From contig NC_079509.1 in assembly GCF_030052815.1 (NCBI RefSeq), positions 43,456,750 to 43,520,749 of the forward strand: a stretch of 64,000 bases of DNA. Reading direction: 5' to 3'. The notes under the pieces were generated by a model. It was not told where the DNA came from, made no database searches, and worked only from the letters and a program-made list of their open reading frames with translations. Position numbers and translations under genes: made by a program. This stretch comes from Hevea brasiliensis. Its lineage: Eukaryota > Streptophyta > Magnoliopsida > Malpighiales > Euphorbiaceae. Of this stretch, positions 11,662 to 22,699 are shown piece by piece; positions within the stretch are counted from its first letter, which is position 1; each line of letters opens with the position of its first letter.

Positions 11662-12079
11662 GTTGTACTTTAATTTTTTTTATAATGTCATAAGCCCTTT
11701 TTCTTTTCTTTTCTTCTTCTTTCTCTTCTCATTTTCCTAATTCAATTTATAAAGTTTAATTTATGTAATTATTTTATTCTCTCAAATTTTTAATTTGACA
11801 TTTAGGTCAAAATTCACCTCTGAGGGTGAAATGACCAAAATACCCTTCGTGGTGCTCATCGGGTTATTATTATTTTTTTTTGTACTAATTAATAAATTCT
11901 CTAAATTTTATTTTATTTCCTCTAAATTTTTCCTATATTTCCTTAACATTTATTCCATTAATTTATGTCTCCTCACTTTAGTTTAAGTGAAGTTCCAGAT
12001 ATTCTGACTGTCCGAACAAACATTAGTCGTCGGAACAGTATACTGCATGGACTACCTATGGTGAGGGCATTACAGAAAT

Positions 12080-14805
12080 TCATAGACAATAATTTACAAG
12101 TTTACATTACAATCTCAAAGTTTAATTACAATCCAAATTGAAATACATCATGGGTTTATGTACAAAGAACCAAAAAGACAAAATCTAGATATATATGAGC
12201 CTTACCAAAAAAATTACAACTGTCGAGGTGACTAGTAGACATTGACAAATCTGATCGGCCTCTGTATGAGCACTACTGTTGTGGCTGCGGGGACTGATCT
12301 CTAATACCTATGCGATGGAACACCAACGTGCTGAGCATAACGCTTAGCGCTGCACAATTTATAATAAAAATAATTAAACAATTGAAATGATAATTCTATA
12401 TGGCAATTCATAATTTCTAGGTATTTTACATTTTTATTGCACTTTGGGAATAATTGAAATTATTGGGATCTTTTCTGTTTACCTATTGTATATTAAGTCT
12501 TAATTAATTTTTATCAGTGCCCAAGAAATCTATAACAGATTATAAAAACTGGATACATGGGAGTATACTAGTTAGACAGCCATATGTCTATCCAGTATAC
12601 GTCGGTCATGTCAGGGATGAAGCCTGCAGGCAGGCATTTAAGCCAGATATAATATTAAGCACAATGGCCAACGGGCAGGCATAAGGCCTGTAGAACAATC
12701 ATGTCAGACATATTTTATCTATTAATGATTATTCTTATGAGTAGTACTGCTATCTATAGTCCCTAATTGGTATACCAATTGATCCAAATTAAATAAGTAA
12801 GTCTAGGTATACTATGTGCAATTACACATTATTACTTATTTATTTGAAATGTTCATACCAGTTTATAGTGGGAAAATAGGTCCCACATACCCCTTTCATG
12901 TGGTTTAGTGTTTAATGGCTTGTTAGGGTTAAATTCCTACCATAAGATAATTTATCTCATGGACCTTTCTTTGGTTTCAGTTTTTGTGTCTTACTTTTAC
13001 CTATCTATTTGATCAGTTTGTAGCCACTATTTGGCCGCACTTCCTTCATGGAAGTTGTTCCTCTATGTTTTATCTTTATTTTCTCTTTCGAATCATGTCA
13101 ATTTGATTTTTAGAACTTAAGTTATGATCAGATAACCATAACTGATTCATTTCCAGATTCTGGTTCCTCAATTAGGCAGCTTTTGGACTTAGAGTTTACC
13201 TAATTAATGGAACATGTTGCAGTCACTTTTAGGCATAGTGATCTTCATAGAAATGTTTCCCTATGTCTTGTGCTTACTTAGAATTTTTAATCACAAATTT
13301 TCAAGTTTTTTGGAATTATTTATGGCTAATTAACTAACCTAGACTTGGACAGTTTTGTGACCAAATTTGGGCTAGCAATTTGGTTTGGTTTAAGGCTTTT
13401 CTGAGTTTAGTGGTCTTCATAAAAATTGTAGCCCTATGTCTAATCTTTCCAATGGTATAAAATTCAGGTCATTTGGACCAGCATAGAGGGAGTTATGACC
13501 AAATGAATATGTACTATTCATTTGGTTATTTTCTGGGTTTTGTGTAGGGCCATCCAGATTTGGGCAAAAAATTGGTGAAGATTTTGATGAATTTTGAGCA
13601 TTGTGTCTTCATGAAAAATGGGCTATTTTGGGTCTAGTTTCACCTCGATTTGGCCTCATACCAATTGGAGTAACATAATTTCATTTATGGTTCATTAAAC
13701 ACACTAGACTCATTGAGTCCCACACCTACAGAAAAAGCACTCCCAATTTTTCAATTTCCTCTAACTCCCTTACTTCAATTTGACATTTATGGGACTTCTA
13801 AATATCATCAACACATCTCAACAATCCCAATTGCAAGGTATAATACAAAAGTATCAAAGTTAGGTCAAACCCTAACTCACAATTTCAATCTCATGAAATC
13901 TCAATGTAATTCAACTTCTAACACTTATAAATGCATCAATCAACATCACTAAATCAATTTATATACATTAAATTCATCAAAGACCATCACTTACCATGGG
14001 TACCGAAAATTCACTCCCCTCATAACTCACCAATTTCTTTTAATTTCTTACAAATTTCACTTCATCTTAACCTTAATTCAAGGATTAACAAAGTGAGAAA
14101 GGAAGATTAAGCACTAACCTCTTGTGACCCAACTTCAAACTTCCCAAAACCTCAATTTTCCTTCATTATAGGTACTAATAGCTTCCTTATGATGTGGGTT
14201 AAAGTTTTAATGAAAAGGGCTAAGAGTTTCGGCGAGTAAATAAGGAGAGAATCAAGCTTTAAGCCTGAACAAAAATGGTGGAAAAAGGAACCAAGGCAGC
14301 CGGCCAAGGGAGAGAGAAGAGGAAGAAGAAGATGGCTTGGTTGGTGGGTTTTATCATCTTGTGTCTATTTATATACACGTACTTATTGTACTTTAAATTT
14401 TTATAATTTCATAAGTATTTTTCTTTTCGTTTCTTCTTCTTTTCTTCTTCTTTCTCTTCTCATTTTCCTAATTCAAATTCATAAAGTTTATAATTTTAAT
14501 TTATTTTAATTCTCTCAAATTTTAATTTGACATTTAGGTCAAAATTCACCTCTGTGGGTGAAATGACTAAAATGCCCTTCGTGGTGCTCATCGGTTATTA
14601 TTATTATTTTTATACCAATTAATAAATTCTCTTAAATTTTATTTTATTTTCTCTAAAATTTTCCTATATTTTCTTAACATTTATTCTATCAACTTATGCT
14701 TCCTCACTATAATTTAAGTATAGTTCCAGACATTATGGCTGTCCGAACAGATATTAGTCGTCGAAACAGTAGGATGTACGTACTAGCTACAGTGAGGGCG
14801 TTATA
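12080..14805 (-). mobile_element. 3' LTR of element B, right-hand part only
   Basis: Closely similar to LTR A but starting at the equivalent of A position ~8915, so about the first 340 bp are absent here. The right end reads GGGCGTTATA at 14805 (one change from the usual TTACA) and is followed directly by a polypurine tract on the minus strand. That makes this B's 3' LTR. The missing bases should lie to the left of element A, outside the window, if A inserted into this LTR. It contains decayed ~200-bp modules and a slightly mismatched hairpin near 12325-12350. It holds no gene. Confidence 0.85.
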
Positions 14806-14820
14806 ATTCTTCCCCTCTAA
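14806..14820 (-). other. Polypurine tract of element B
   Basis: The minus strand reads TTTAGAGGGGAAGAAT immediately before the 3' LTR start. This is the plus-strand priming site of an LTR retrotransposon. It fixes the LTR boundary and B's orientation. Confidence 0.85.
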
Positions 14821-14825
14821 ATAAA

Positions 14826-15383
14826 AATTTTGTCCTCGAAATTTACCTGATGTGAAGAGGTGAGGGAACTGCTGCCTCATTATCTCCTCGCTCTCCCATG
14901 TGGCTTCTTCTGTGTTGTGGTGTCTCTACAAGACTTTCACTAGTGGGATCCTCTTGTTTCTGAGTTCTTTCACTTCCCGCGCCAAGATTCTGACTAGTTC
15001 TTCTTCATATGTCAAATCAGACTGTATAATTATCTCCTTTGTTGAAATGACATGTGAAGGATCTGATCTGTATCTCCTGAGCATTGACACATGGAATACA
15101 TTGTGAATCTTTTCCAGTTCAGGTGATAAAGCTAGCCTGTAGGCTACTGGACCCACACGTTCAATGACATTGTATGGACCAATAAATCTAGGGCTTAACT
15201 TATCCTTCTTACCAAATCTTAGCACTTTCTTCCAAGGTGATACCTTGAGAAACACCTTATCGCCAATCTCATACTCTATATCCTTTCTCCTCAAGTTGGC
15301 ATATGACTTCTATTTGTCTGAGGCAGCTTTCAAATTGTCTCTGATGAGTTTCACTTTTTCCTCATTCTGCTTCACCAAGTTTG
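14826..15383 (-). pseudogene. Integrase C-terminus and chromodomain, element B (broken)
   Basis: The longest open part is 14926-15294 (122 aa). It contains the integrase C-terminal fold motifs [21 protein letters not shown] and [16 protein letters not shown], then the start of a chromodomain (ILAREVKELRNK, IPLVKVL). A TAG stop replaces the conserved Trp of the chromodomain, after which coding resumes as EEATWESEE and FPHLF. A second stop lies near 15313. A C-terminal chromodomain marks chromoviruses and is thought to steer integration to chromatin. The upstream half of integrase is at 31278-32153; element F splits the two between codons reading VGP and NLV. Confidence 0.92.
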
Positions 15384-15388
15384 GGCCC

Positions 15389-15953
15389 TGTCGACACCAT
15401 ATTTTGGCTGATCCCCGAAATCAATAAACTTTAAAACCGATCCCCAACACATAGTCTCCCTTTGCCAGCCAATCACATTTCTGATCTCTCCTCAGAAGGA
15501 ATCGAATCAATACTAAGTCCCCATATCATTTAAAGCCTCATCGATCTCTCAAACCAATTGTCAAGTCCCCTGACCAGTCAATTACATTTCCGATCTCTCT
15601 TGTTAAAAGAGATTGAACCAACGTTAAGCCTTCATGTCATCAGTCTTATTGCCGATCTCCCTTTTAAAAGTTTGGGAATAATCAAGTTAAGGTTCCAATC
15701 CGGTTTAATGATGATTCCGATTTTAAGTATTCAAATCAAATTTCCAATTTTAATCGAGTCCCGTTTAGGGTTTGTTCTCAGCCGATCTCATGCTTATAGT
15801 GTTTTCCGACCTCGTACACTTAGATTAATAATCACTTTTAGTTGTTGTGGTATGATCAGACAAGTGCTTAGGCAATTCAGATACTTTCCGATCCCATCCA
15901 TTCATTGAACAAAAAGGGAATTTCATTTCATTTCATATTAAAGTTTATACAAG
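15389..15953 (+). mobile_element. Left end of F, non-coding
   Basis: AT-rich sequence with scattered CCGATCTC and GATCTCTC words, beginning TGTCGACACC. It probably includes the 3' untranslated part of the antisense gene, since the minus strand reads AATATGAAATG just past the stop. The open frame at 15558-15908 looks like chance. Confidence 0.6.
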
Positions 15954-16873
15954 TCATTCGGCTGGGGGATCACCCCCAGCCTGAGCTACATTTTGTTCGC
16001 TCCCTCTCTCACCTTCAGCCTCCTCCTCACTATCCTCACCTTCGTCCTGGGGAGCCAGATCCACTATCCAAGAGAAGTCCTCCTCGGGATATCGCTTCCT
16101 GAGCTCGGCTAAGAGATCCCTATGAGCGTTCACATAAGTGCTGGGCTTCCTTATCACCGCCTCTTCTTCTTTTGCTTTGAGCTCCTCAGTGAGGTGAGCA
16201 ACTTCACCAGCTCGGAGCGCCCGAACTTCTTCAAGAACATGAGCTCGCTCGGCTAGAACTTGAGCTTGCTCGGCCAGCTTATCCTCGTAGAACTTCATTC
16301 ACCCCTCAATTTCAGATATGTAGTTCTGAGCGGATGAAAGTTGGGATCAGAGGGAAGCCACTTCGTGATCCATCTTCTCAGCCTCCTTACCCAGACGGTG
16401 AGCCTTCTCCCAGACAATGTGCTGGTTCACCAAACTCTCGACGTTCAGGCTCATTGTTCGAGTCAGGATGTCATCAAGATTGTACGGGGATAACCTATCC
16501 TGATCCTCTTGAAGGCAGATCGAGGCCCCCAAGACCTTGGCCAAGCCCGAATTTTCCCGAACAGTCCAGTTCTTCTCCAGCGAGTGGATCAGAACTTAAG
16601 CGCCGTGGGAAAGGGTCCTCACAGGAGGTTGGGAAGGGCCCCCTTCCGTACTCGAAGCGACTGGAGGAGGTGGAGGCGGCTCTTCTTGGCGAGGAGGAGA
16701 CCGGACCACTTCTATGACCGGCGGTCCCTAGGGTTGAGACGAGCCTCCTTGCATCTCTTTGGGATCATGACTGGGCATTTGAAGCAGCTCGGAACGCTTC
16801 ATCTCCCACACTTTCCGTGAGACCTCCCTCTTCCGCTTTCGGCTCTCCTTGGAAGCCTCGTCGCTTGCCATAC

Positions 16874-16934
16874 CTGCACAAAGAAGAGGTTAGTGAGATC
16901 GCTAAGGCCCAAAGATCATAGATATAGAAAGTAC
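16874..16934 (-). other. Intron in the antisense gene of F
   Basis: The minus strand has CTTCG|GTACTT at 16934 and CTTCTTTGTGCAG|GTATGG at 16874. Removing 61 bp keeps the frame (SF then GMASDEASKE) and leads into a basic, Lys/Arg-rich stretch. The pyrimidine-rich acceptor is strong; the length is short for a plant intron. Inferred from sequence only. Confidence 0.65.
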
Positions 16935-17070
16935 CGAAGCTGAGGTCAGAGAGCTGAAGCCTGCGTTCTTGGCCGGTGATCAGTTGTATGGTCCAATGAT
17001 GCAGTTCGGCAGTCACTGCATCCAAACAAGAGAACTTCTCTCTGGCCGCCTGATCTTTCAGTTCCATCAC

Positions 17071-19891
17071 TATCACACCTTACCCCTCTGTAAGGCATAA
17101 CATGATCCTGTAGAATACCTAATGAACTACCGAACTTCACCTACCGATAACTCATTAAGTACCCTATAAGGGATTTTAAAACTATTTTCTTATTTTTGAC
17201 AAGTGGTGAGCATTTTCTAATAAGTACTTAAAACATTTAGTTAAAATTAAAACTAGTTAATATTTCTGGTCTATTTTATTTTTACAAAGAATTTTATAAA
17301 AATTTTGACAGAATTCCCTCTGTATTTTGAGAAACCAGTTCTTCAAATACCTGTAAAAAGCACTTCTAAAAATTTTTCTCAACAACTGCTTCAATTTCAT
17401 ACTCAATCTCAATCAATTTCTCAACACATTTATCAACTTTCAAATTTCAAATCCACTATCCAATGATCATCAAAACACTAGCAATCCATTTCATTCAAAT
17501 TAAATAAAATAGTTCCATTCATATTTCATTAGAAACAAAACAATTTAGATACATCATTACAAAATTTACATTAAGAGAATTTCAAACTACAATATATATA
17601 TATTATAACTTTATACAAATTTTATACAAACTGCTCAAGACCCATTTTTACATGTCCATACATTTATGTGCAATATATACATCAAAAAAGATATTTACAG
17701 TTAGGGTATAAATTATACCCGAAGACTTTAAGCTGATAGCTCCTCACACCTCAGCAGCTCAATCTACTGCTCCTCTAGTCTCTATATCTGCGACAGCAAT
17801 AGAAGTTATCGCTGAGTACTAGGACTCAATGGTGCACAACATACTAAAATAATCTTTATACAAAACTTAAATCACATTTATTCAAAAATTTGGCTGAACA
17901 TGAGAATTAAGTACAAATCATGCATTATGAGATTTTAAATGCAAACCAAGTTCATTTCAAAGTATCAAAACACATTTCATAAAACCCACAGTTAGATCAT
18001 GCCATTCGAAACAAATAAAATCTCAATAGCCAGAGGCTAAAGAGAAATCACATCACAAGGCTAGCTAGCTCAAATATATGGATATCCATTCACATCCTCT
18101 TCTACTGGCACACCTCAACACTTCTCCAGAGAAGGAATCAAAATTCGAAACTAATTACCCCCACTAGTCGTGCTAGTGAGGTGTCCAAATATATGGTCAT
18201 GACACTGTGGTTTCAAAACTTATCTTAACAATTTGCTAAACATTTTCATTTCAAATATACACAATAACTTTCACAATTTAAATCAAACATCATAAGAATG
18301 CCATAATTCAATATTTCACATTATTCAAAACAGTATGCAGAAGATAATTATAAAAAGTATACGTTGTGCACAAACCTCAAGTGAGTCACCTCTTGGCCTA
18401 GACTCGGTTCCTCGGGTTCTTTCTCGGTATTCCTTTCAACTGAAATACACAATTTTATAGTGTTTCAGTACCATAATTTAGCATAAATCCAAAAATAAAT
18501 TTAACTTCACTTTTTACCTAGCTCTAACGTGCTAAATTCGACGTTCTTGAAATTTTGTGTTTCGGGTTACTATTCATTGCACTATTCAAGTCAAATTATT
18601 GACTTTCTAAGGCTTAATAGGTATGGGAATTCCAACTTTACCCACATACCACATTTTGGTCACCAAACTTGTTGGTTTTGGTCATTTTCTCAAAACTTAG
18701 GTCTTTTAGGCAAAATTGCCAAATTTTCAGTTTTAGTGTCCTTAATTGTACTGTTTCATTGGTCAGTTTACTGTTGGAATTTGATAAAACTTTCTTCATA
18801 GAAAATGTTCCTTATTGTCTTAAGTTTATTCTCCTTTTTGAATCACTCCAATTGGAGTTTTGTAGCTCAAGTTATAAGCAAATTACTATTACTGTTCATG
18901 CTGCAGAATTTGGTTCTGCAGATTTGTTGATCCAACTTCATTCAATAATTTGATCAAGTTAAGTAAAAAATTTGGTCTAATTTTCTTCATATGAAATGTT
19001 CTACTATGTCTTAGGTTTCCATCGGTTCAAGAATCGACTAAATTGGAGTTTTCTAGACAGAGTTATAGCCATTGAAACTTTACTGTTCATATGACAATCT
19101 GCTTTAGGGTTGAAACTTGTGGGGAAGAACTAAGTTTTTCAAGCTTTAAAAGCTTGTTAATGGAGGAACCTTGGGAGAGAAAAGTGAGAGAGAGATGAAA
19201 ATGTTTTTTTTTTGAAGAAGAAATGATTTTCTTTTTTTTTTTTTATGAATTTTTAAGTCTTATGGAAGACCAAAAATGTAAATAAATAAATAAATTAATT
19301 ATATTCTTTATGGCATCATGCATGAGGTCATGCATGATGTCATAACCTTTTGACTTTTCCTTTTTTCATTTCTTTTTTTTTCTATTAGTTCTTTAATTTA
19401 ATTTTCAATTACGAAAGTTTCTTTTCTCCGATTTTATTTGACAGTTAGGTCAGAAGTCAGCTCTCGGGGTCAATTGACTAAATTGCCCCTCGTCGGTTCA
19501 TCCCGGTTTGCAATTGATTCCATATTTCTTCTGACTCTCTGACCTAATTATTTGACTGGCTTAACAGATCTTTTTCGTGATTTTCTCTTTTCCACTGTGT
19601 TTATAAGGGTCCTAAGGACCACAGAGTCACTTTTTACGGTTCGAAATTTGAGTTTAAAATGACTTTGCAGTCATTCCCGAGAAGGTCACCCATCGCTGTG
19701 ACTCTCGGCTCGTTTAACTTCTTATGTTCTATTTTTCTTGTTTATACTTAACTAATTGGACATTACTAATTGTTTGTATTTATAGCTTCTCTAGTTGTCT
19801 TGAGTGTGGTTCTAATCCCCTTAATTGTCCGGACCGACACCAGTCACTGAAATAGTGAAATATACCAGGCTATGCAATTAGGGATGTTACA
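17071..19891 (-). mobile_element. Solo LTR S2 (2821 bp, TSD ATCAC)
   Basis: Runs TATCACACCTTACCCC...GGGATGTTACA on the plus strand, with ATCAC at 17066-17070 and 19892-19896. The first dinucleotide is TA rather than TG, a single substitution. The flanking coding sequence of the antisense gene rejoins in frame when it is removed (GLMV then MELKDQ). Orientation is minus by comparison with other LTRs. It contains the hairpin region (about 17790-17845), module-like segments near 18785 and 18985, and poly-A/T tracts at 19207 and 19232. It holds no gene. Confidence 0.93.
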
Positions 19892-20792
19892 ATCACCATC
19901 AGGCCTTCTTCCCTATTCAGGGTGATGCGCTTCGAAAGTAAGGGGCCCTGGTGCAACCAGCTGCGAGGGAAACCCTCAAAGCCGTTCGGAAATTTTCTCC
20001 TCAAAATAAAGAAACGATTCTTCCAATTCTTCAGAGAGGAGGGCAGATTGGTAAAAAGCCCACAATGTGGTTTCGCCTGGAAGAACCAATACTCGTCGTC
20101 CTTTCGACGAGTCAGCCTATGTAGTTCAGCGAACACCTTAGCTGCAGGGCTGAGTCCTTTGGCTCGGCAAAGGCCTCTGAAGGCTACTAGGATCCACCAT
20201 GAGTTCAGGTGAACTTGGGCTATGCACACTTGGTGAAATTTTAGAACTTCCTTGAAGAAGTCATCGAGGGGGAACCGCAGCCCGGCCTTTAATTGCTCTT
20301 CGTATACCATGATCATATCGTTCTCCTCGAAGAAGTGATCGGCTCGAAGATCACCGTGACACTTAATGAGTTCATATGAATCGGGCCGGATGTTGTACTC
20401 CTGGCTGAACGACTGCAGGTCAGTTTCTTGAAGGATTGATGGCAGCTCGTCCATGGGAAGATTTTCTCTCCCTAAAGAATGTACATGCCTTGATGGTGCT
20501 GCTTGCCCCCGAGCTGGAATAGAGGCCCTAGGAGGTTCAGGTCGCATGCTTAGTCCGACCACCTCCACTTTATCAGACGACCACGAGATCTGAACGGAAG
20601 GGGGGCTTGCCGCTCTCTGACCCTCGGCGCCGCTCATTTTCAAAGGAAATAAAGAATTTAAACTAAAAGAAGGATCAAAACCCTTACCGGAGCTTGATCG
20701 GTATCGGAAGAACTTGAAAAATCGAGAGAATTTTGGAATCGCTCGCGGGATGCTGAAAATGACATAAGAGAGCAACTGGCTGACCCATCCCC

Positions 20793-20820
20793 TATTTATA
20801 CCCGTCTGAGCATTTAATGC
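20793..20820 (-). promoter_or_regulatory. TATA box of the antisense gene in F
   Basis: The minus strand reads TATAAATA at 20800-20793, preceded by the palindrome GAGCATTAAATGCTC. The spacing of about 160 bp to the ATG at 20636 suits a plant promoter with a short leader. A similar TGAGCATTTA-plus-TATA arrangement is repeated at 21698-21726. Confidence 0.55.
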
Positions 20821-22175
20821 TCACAGTGTTCCAGGCGGTGCATCGGTTAGAGGGATTCGCCAGCTTTTTTTGACACGTCTCACGAATATTCCTGAAATTC
20901 CATAATAAAAGAGATCGGCTAGTTACAGATCGGTGAATTAAGGCGAATTGGTTAAGGGTTGTTCAGTTAGGAATCGGATCGAATAAACACATCAGAGATC
21001 GGAAAATAGTCAATGCAATAATAATAAAAATGATAGTTGTCAAAATAAAATTTTATTTCCGAAAAGGTCGGATTACATCATTTGGGCGATCTCTAGAGAT
21101 CGGATTACATTGAAGGTCTGATTACATCGTAGGGGCAATCTCTAGAGATCGGCAGTACATCCCATCTAATAAAGACCTATGTCAAAGCCTAGTCTCGTGG
21201 CTGAATCAAAAGATGTGTTAGGCCAGCCATCGACATCGAATAAATGTACAGCTCAGATGGGGGGATTATGACTCTCATGAAGATGAGAGAGGTCATCATC
21301 AATGTTATTGCTCGGAACCGAGCCGCTGTCGGGACACCAATGTGGTGAGAAGCCGAATGAACTTCAAGGGTTAATCACCAATGTTAAGGGGAATATTAGC
21401 AGTCTTCTCGCCCGAAATCAGTTCGCCGATTATATCGGTCGAACGATTCGAGATCGACACGATCGAAGTCCTTGATCCAGGTCGGCAAATTAGTCCAGTT
21501 CTCTCACTATCATCAAATGAGGTTATAATAATTTCTCGATCACCAGGATCGTAAATTTTCAGTCGGGGAATAAAAAGGACAATCGAAAAAAGATCAAAAG
21601 CCACTATCATGGCCGGGACTATTGCCGGAGCAGTTAGAATAGGAAATGTGAGAAGGAAGAGGAGAAAATCAAATGCGGAGGGCTTTCCCATTGAAGGTAT
21701 ATATATAGGGAAAATCTGAGCATTTATTGCGAGCAGAAAACGAAGCAGATGCCTCGAAAATCGAAGGAATAAATGCTTTGATTGAACTGGACCGGATGAA
21801 GGAAAAGATCAGAGTTGGAGAGGTCGAAAGAGGGGAGCCCGGCATGAGAGAGTGGAAAAGGATCGTGTTAGAAAGATTGGAAGGGAGGGGAGGTCGAAAA
21901 ACAAAGGGAATAAGACAACTTTCGCTAACTGTCGTCATAATCAGAGCCGAGGTAGTTAAAGCGTTGCAGACGAAATCTCCACCGCACGCCCCAGAATCGC
22001 CCGCATTACTGACATGTGCTAGAGTATGTCATGACAATGTTGTACATCCCAATCTCCACCGTTGATCTTACTTGTAAGGACGAGCCTGGAGCCCTTGGAT
22101 CAAAGAAGAAGACGACAAGATCGATGCCTTTTTTTTTTTCGGCCCTCGGATCGCCCTGGATAAGAAAATTCGAGC
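20821..22175. other. F interior without a recognisable gene
   Basis: No supported gene. Landmarks are: repeated AGATCGG/GATCTCTAGAGATCGG words (20930-21150); a possible minus-strand poly-A region (AAATAAAATTTTATTTT, near 21045); the motif TGTCGGGACACC at 21326, which resembles an LTR edge; and a second minus-strand TATATATA (21698-21706) with TCAGATTT and AAATGCTCA upstream. The open frames 21371-21691 (minus) and 21727-22065 (plus, Glu/Arg-rich from purine-rich DNA) overlap such signals and have no family likeness I can name. The region may contain a second antisense promoter or an old nested LTR. Confidence 0.4.
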
Positions 22176-22180
22176 CGTCA

Positions 22181-22680
22181 TGTCACACCCTACCCCTCTA
22201 TAAGGCATAACATGATCCCGTAGTATACCTAATGAATCACCAACTCCGTCTACTGATAACCCATTAAATACACTACAAGGGATTTTAAAAACTTTTCTTA
22301 CTTCTTTTACAGTGGTGAGCACTATTTACAGGCGTTAAAAACTTTTGTGAACTGAAGTGATAGAACTAACACATTTGAATTATTTGGAATTTCTGTAAAA
22401 ATTTTGGCAGAGTGCCATCTGTATTTAGGGTAAAACAGTTCTTCAGAAAACCTATAAAAAGCACTTCAATATTTTTCCAAATCTCAACTTCAACATATTT
22501 CTCAACACAACATATTTATCAATTCAAATCCACAGTGATTTTTCAAAGACTGAGATAAAAGAAATATAATACAATTTTTACAAGTCAAAATAACTCATAA
22601 TTTACCTTACAACTTCAATGTACAATTTTAATTTACAACTGCTCAAAACCAAAAACAATATATACATACAGTGGTCATAT
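22181..22680 (-). mobile_element. 3' LTR remnant of E (500 bp)
   Basis: Matches 25466-25965 almost base for base, from TGTCACACCC to GTGGTCATA, then breaks off into pol sequence. A short repeat AAACAATATATACA lies on both sides of the break (22662 and 22682), suggesting microhomology or filler copying at the deletion. Confidence 0.9.
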
Positions 22681-22699
22681 AAAACAATATATACAAGCA

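Larger units (their letters stand above)
8574..12074 (-). mobile_element. 5' LTR of element A (3501 bp)
   Basis: On the plus strand it runs TGTGACACCCC...GGGCATTACA. The inner end abuts the primer site and gag. The outer end at 12074 is followed by GAAAT and then by sequence equivalent to position ~340 of the same LTR type. That fits insertion of A into the LTR of B, with GAAAT (12075-12079) as the expected target duplication. It holds a six-fold ~200-bp module array (9891-10975), a hairpin (9176-9196) and a TA microsatellite. Open frames within it, such as 10883-11242, are not convincing genes. Confidence 0.9.
15954..20636 (-). pseudogene. Antisense relic gene in F: 'putative gypsy type transposon' family protein with coiled-coil tail
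   Basis: Read on the minus strand. Exon 1a is 20636-19892 (start MSGAEGQRAAS, chosen because the TATA box at 20793-20800 would put transcription start below the upstream ATG at 20775). After the solo LTR it continues at 17070-16935, then a 61-bp intron, then exon 2 at 16873-15954, about 600 codons in all. The first 250 residues carry the pattern of the pfam family 'putative gypsy type transposon' (from memory PF04195): WWILVAFRGLC, RKDDEYWFFQAK, SLKNWKNRFFIL. The end is Ala/Glu-rich and likely coiled coil (AEQAQVLAERAHVLEEV), with an acidic tail. At least four stops disrupt exon 2. The function of this family is unknown. Confidence 0.75.

Noticed and set aside
12075..12079. Breakpoint at 12074 as an assembly error
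   Set aside because: The LTR ends exactly there and the following sequence continues another LTR at an internal point, as expected for insertion of A into B's LTR. Proof needs the left flank outside the window.
16334..16820. Plus-strand ORFs rich in Pro/Ser/Arg (127 and 103 aa)
   Set aside because: Reverse-strand shadows of exon 2 of the antisense gene in F.
21371..21691. 106-aa minus-strand ORF MGKPSAFDF as a membrane protein gene
   Set aside because: Hydrophobic start looks plausible, but the ATG is about 10 bp from the TATA-like run, and no family or second copy supports it. Left as unresolved F sequence.
21727..22065. 112-aa Glu/Arg-rich plus-strand ORF
   Set aside because: Product of purine-rich DNA; no start context, domain or neighbour that supports it.
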